A stretch of 64,000 nt of DNA from Volvox africanus (Eukaryota; Chlorophyta; Chlorophyceae; Chlamydomonadales; Volvocaceae), in the NCBI GenBank assembly GCA_030268105.1, contig BSDZ01000017.1:3390001-3454000 (forward strand), written 5' to 3'. The translations under genes and the position numbers were made by a program. Below the pieces are notes generated by a model. The model saw nothing but the letters and a program-made list of their open reading frames with translations. It ran no database searches and was not told the origin of the DNA. How positions within the stretch are numbered: the first letter of the stretch is position 1; each line of letters opens with the position of its first letter. Positions 62,537 through 64,000 of the stretch are shown here, one piece after another.

Positions 62537-63360
62537 TGTTGTGCTACGGTTCATTTCCCGCCGACACGTAGGTCGACGCGATCCTACGAGGCGAAGTGCT
62601 TTTGTGATGAACGCATTACATATGAATGAATCTGCATGATATAAATGTATTCGCATACATTTATATATGCATTTGGCATGTTGTCATTATCCATCATGAC
62701 ATCGCATCATGGCAAATCCGCCTAGCATGCATGAATAACCGAAGCATGGAAGTGCGCATTATGCTCGTGCTACGAAACAATAAGTAATATTATCTGATAT
62801 AATATTACTTCATTACGGCACACGTTGAGAGCGCCGCACTCGTCACGATGCATGCCCTGCAACCGGATATCGTTATCCGGACCCTTGCATCATGCGAATG
62901 CCGGAAAGGCTTATACGTTGTTATGCGTAGACATCGCCTAGACGCAGTAGGGTTGTCACATCTAGGATCGGCCTCCTGATGTGAATCGTACGGCATTGCG
63001 ATGCTGCGAGTATAACAGATGCGAGGACGGCTAAGCAAGATAAGACATTCGATACCGGAGAACACTTGTGTGTTCTACATTACTATTACTATACGCTATT
63101 CTACTTAGCCCGAGCTAAGCCTGAACTTCGCTAATCACCGCCGCGTGATGATTGCTTGCTTCCGGCGCTGACGGCGGTTTCGTCCATTGCATCATTCCGA
63201 TCTGTAAGACTGTAAGTTATATCTCTCTTCGTCTTGAAGTCTTCCGCTGTCTCTGTTTGCTCTCGCTTGCCTTGCTGTACTTGCAAGTGCTCGCGCATCC
63301 GTGTCGATAGTCTCCAGACGTGCAGATACTTATGAGCAAACCCGAACGAGAGGTACAACA
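62537..63360 (+). repeat. Duplicated LTR (copy of the D 3' LTR, 824 bp)
   Basis: Same length and private variants as 58693-59516, and likewise followed by cttttgaggccgcggg. It is part of a 3844-bp tandem unit rather than the original 3' LTR of C. Confidence 0.9.
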
Positions 63361-64000
63361 CTTTTGAGGCCGCGGGTGGGCTGTTGTGCCACCACCGCGC
63401 AGATTTCTGTGGATCCTGAGGTTGAGGCCCTACTGTCACAGTATGAGGACGTCTTTAAAGATATCCCTGGCCTACCACCTATGCGTCCTGTTGAACACAC
63501 AATCCCTCTCATGCCTGGAGCACAGCCTACGGCCCGGCCAATGTACAGGTTGAGTCCATTGGAGCTGGACGAGGTAAAGCGCCAGGTGACGGATTTGCTC
63601 GCGAAGGGTATGATACGCCCCAGCACATCCCCGTATTCTGCACCGATTTTATTTGTCGGTAAGAAGGATGGGACCTTGCACATGTGCATCAATTACCGGG
63701 GGTTGAATGCGAGTACGGTGAAAAATCGCTACCCTTTGCCACGCGTTGACGACCTGTTGGATAAGCTGAAGGGATCGGCTTATTTTTCCTCGATTGATTT
63801 GCAACAGGGCTATAATCAGATTCGCATCGCTGCCTCTGATATTCCGAAAACCGCTTTTCGGACGCCCTTCGGTCATTTCGAGTATACGGTCCTATCGTTT
63901 GGTTTGACTAATGCCCCTGCGACGTTTCAGGCGGTTATGGACCGAATGTTTAGGCCGTTTATGGACAGGTTCGTTGTTTGCTACCTGGATGACATCTTGG
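63361..64000 (+). pseudogene. pol: Second copy of the C pol 3' part, cut by the window end
   Basis: Repeats 59517 onward, with one difference noticed: GAA at about 63495 where the first copy has GAT (Asp to Glu in PVDHTIPL). It ends in the RT active-site region (CYLDDIL) at the window edge. Confidence 0.92.

Overview
The window reads as nuclear DNA of a volvocine or related chlamydomonadalean green alga. Evidence: many-exon genes with GT-AG introns, a THO-complex THO2 gene, an exostosin-like GT47 glycosyltransferase of the type abundant in volvocine algae, chromodomain-bearing Ty3/gypsy retrotransposons, and long simple repeats in introns. No prokaryotic operon, CRISPR array, rRNA or tRNA gene was seen.

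Left third (1-19916): four nested LTR retrotransposons. Element A (+, intact internal region, cut by the window start) lies in the pol gene of element B (-). B lies in the 5' LTR of element F (+, decayed, 422-bp LTRs). F lies in the integrase region of element G (+, oldest, with an 813-bp 3' LTR). All share TGTTGT...ACAACA LTR ends, a TGGTATCGAGAC primer-binding site where the leader is present, and a C-terminal chromodomain where pol is complete. In A-type elements gag and pol are in one frame, separated by a single UAG followed by a potential stem. At 20223-22148 is a near-perfect inverted repeat (945-bp arms, 36-bp spacer).

Middle: a complete THO2 gene (22847-39750, +, 34 exons deduced, about 1829 residues, phases consistent throughout). 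Several introns carry long simple repeats. On the opposite strand, the C-terminal 349 residues of a GT47 exostosin-like gene are spread over seven exons (47905 to 41412). Its 3.5-kb intron holds about 2 kb of AT-rich, bacterial-type DNA: a broken histidine kinase, two transposase fragments and a 57-codon ORF. I read this as a Rickettsiales-derived insertion.

Right quarter (48404-64000): element C (+) is interrupted by the intact element D (+) with a visible 5-bp target duplication (ctttt). The D 3' part, its LTR and the C 3' half then repeat in tandem with a 3844-bp period. The mosaic pattern fits one unequal crossover between D and C pol. The last copy runs off the window end.
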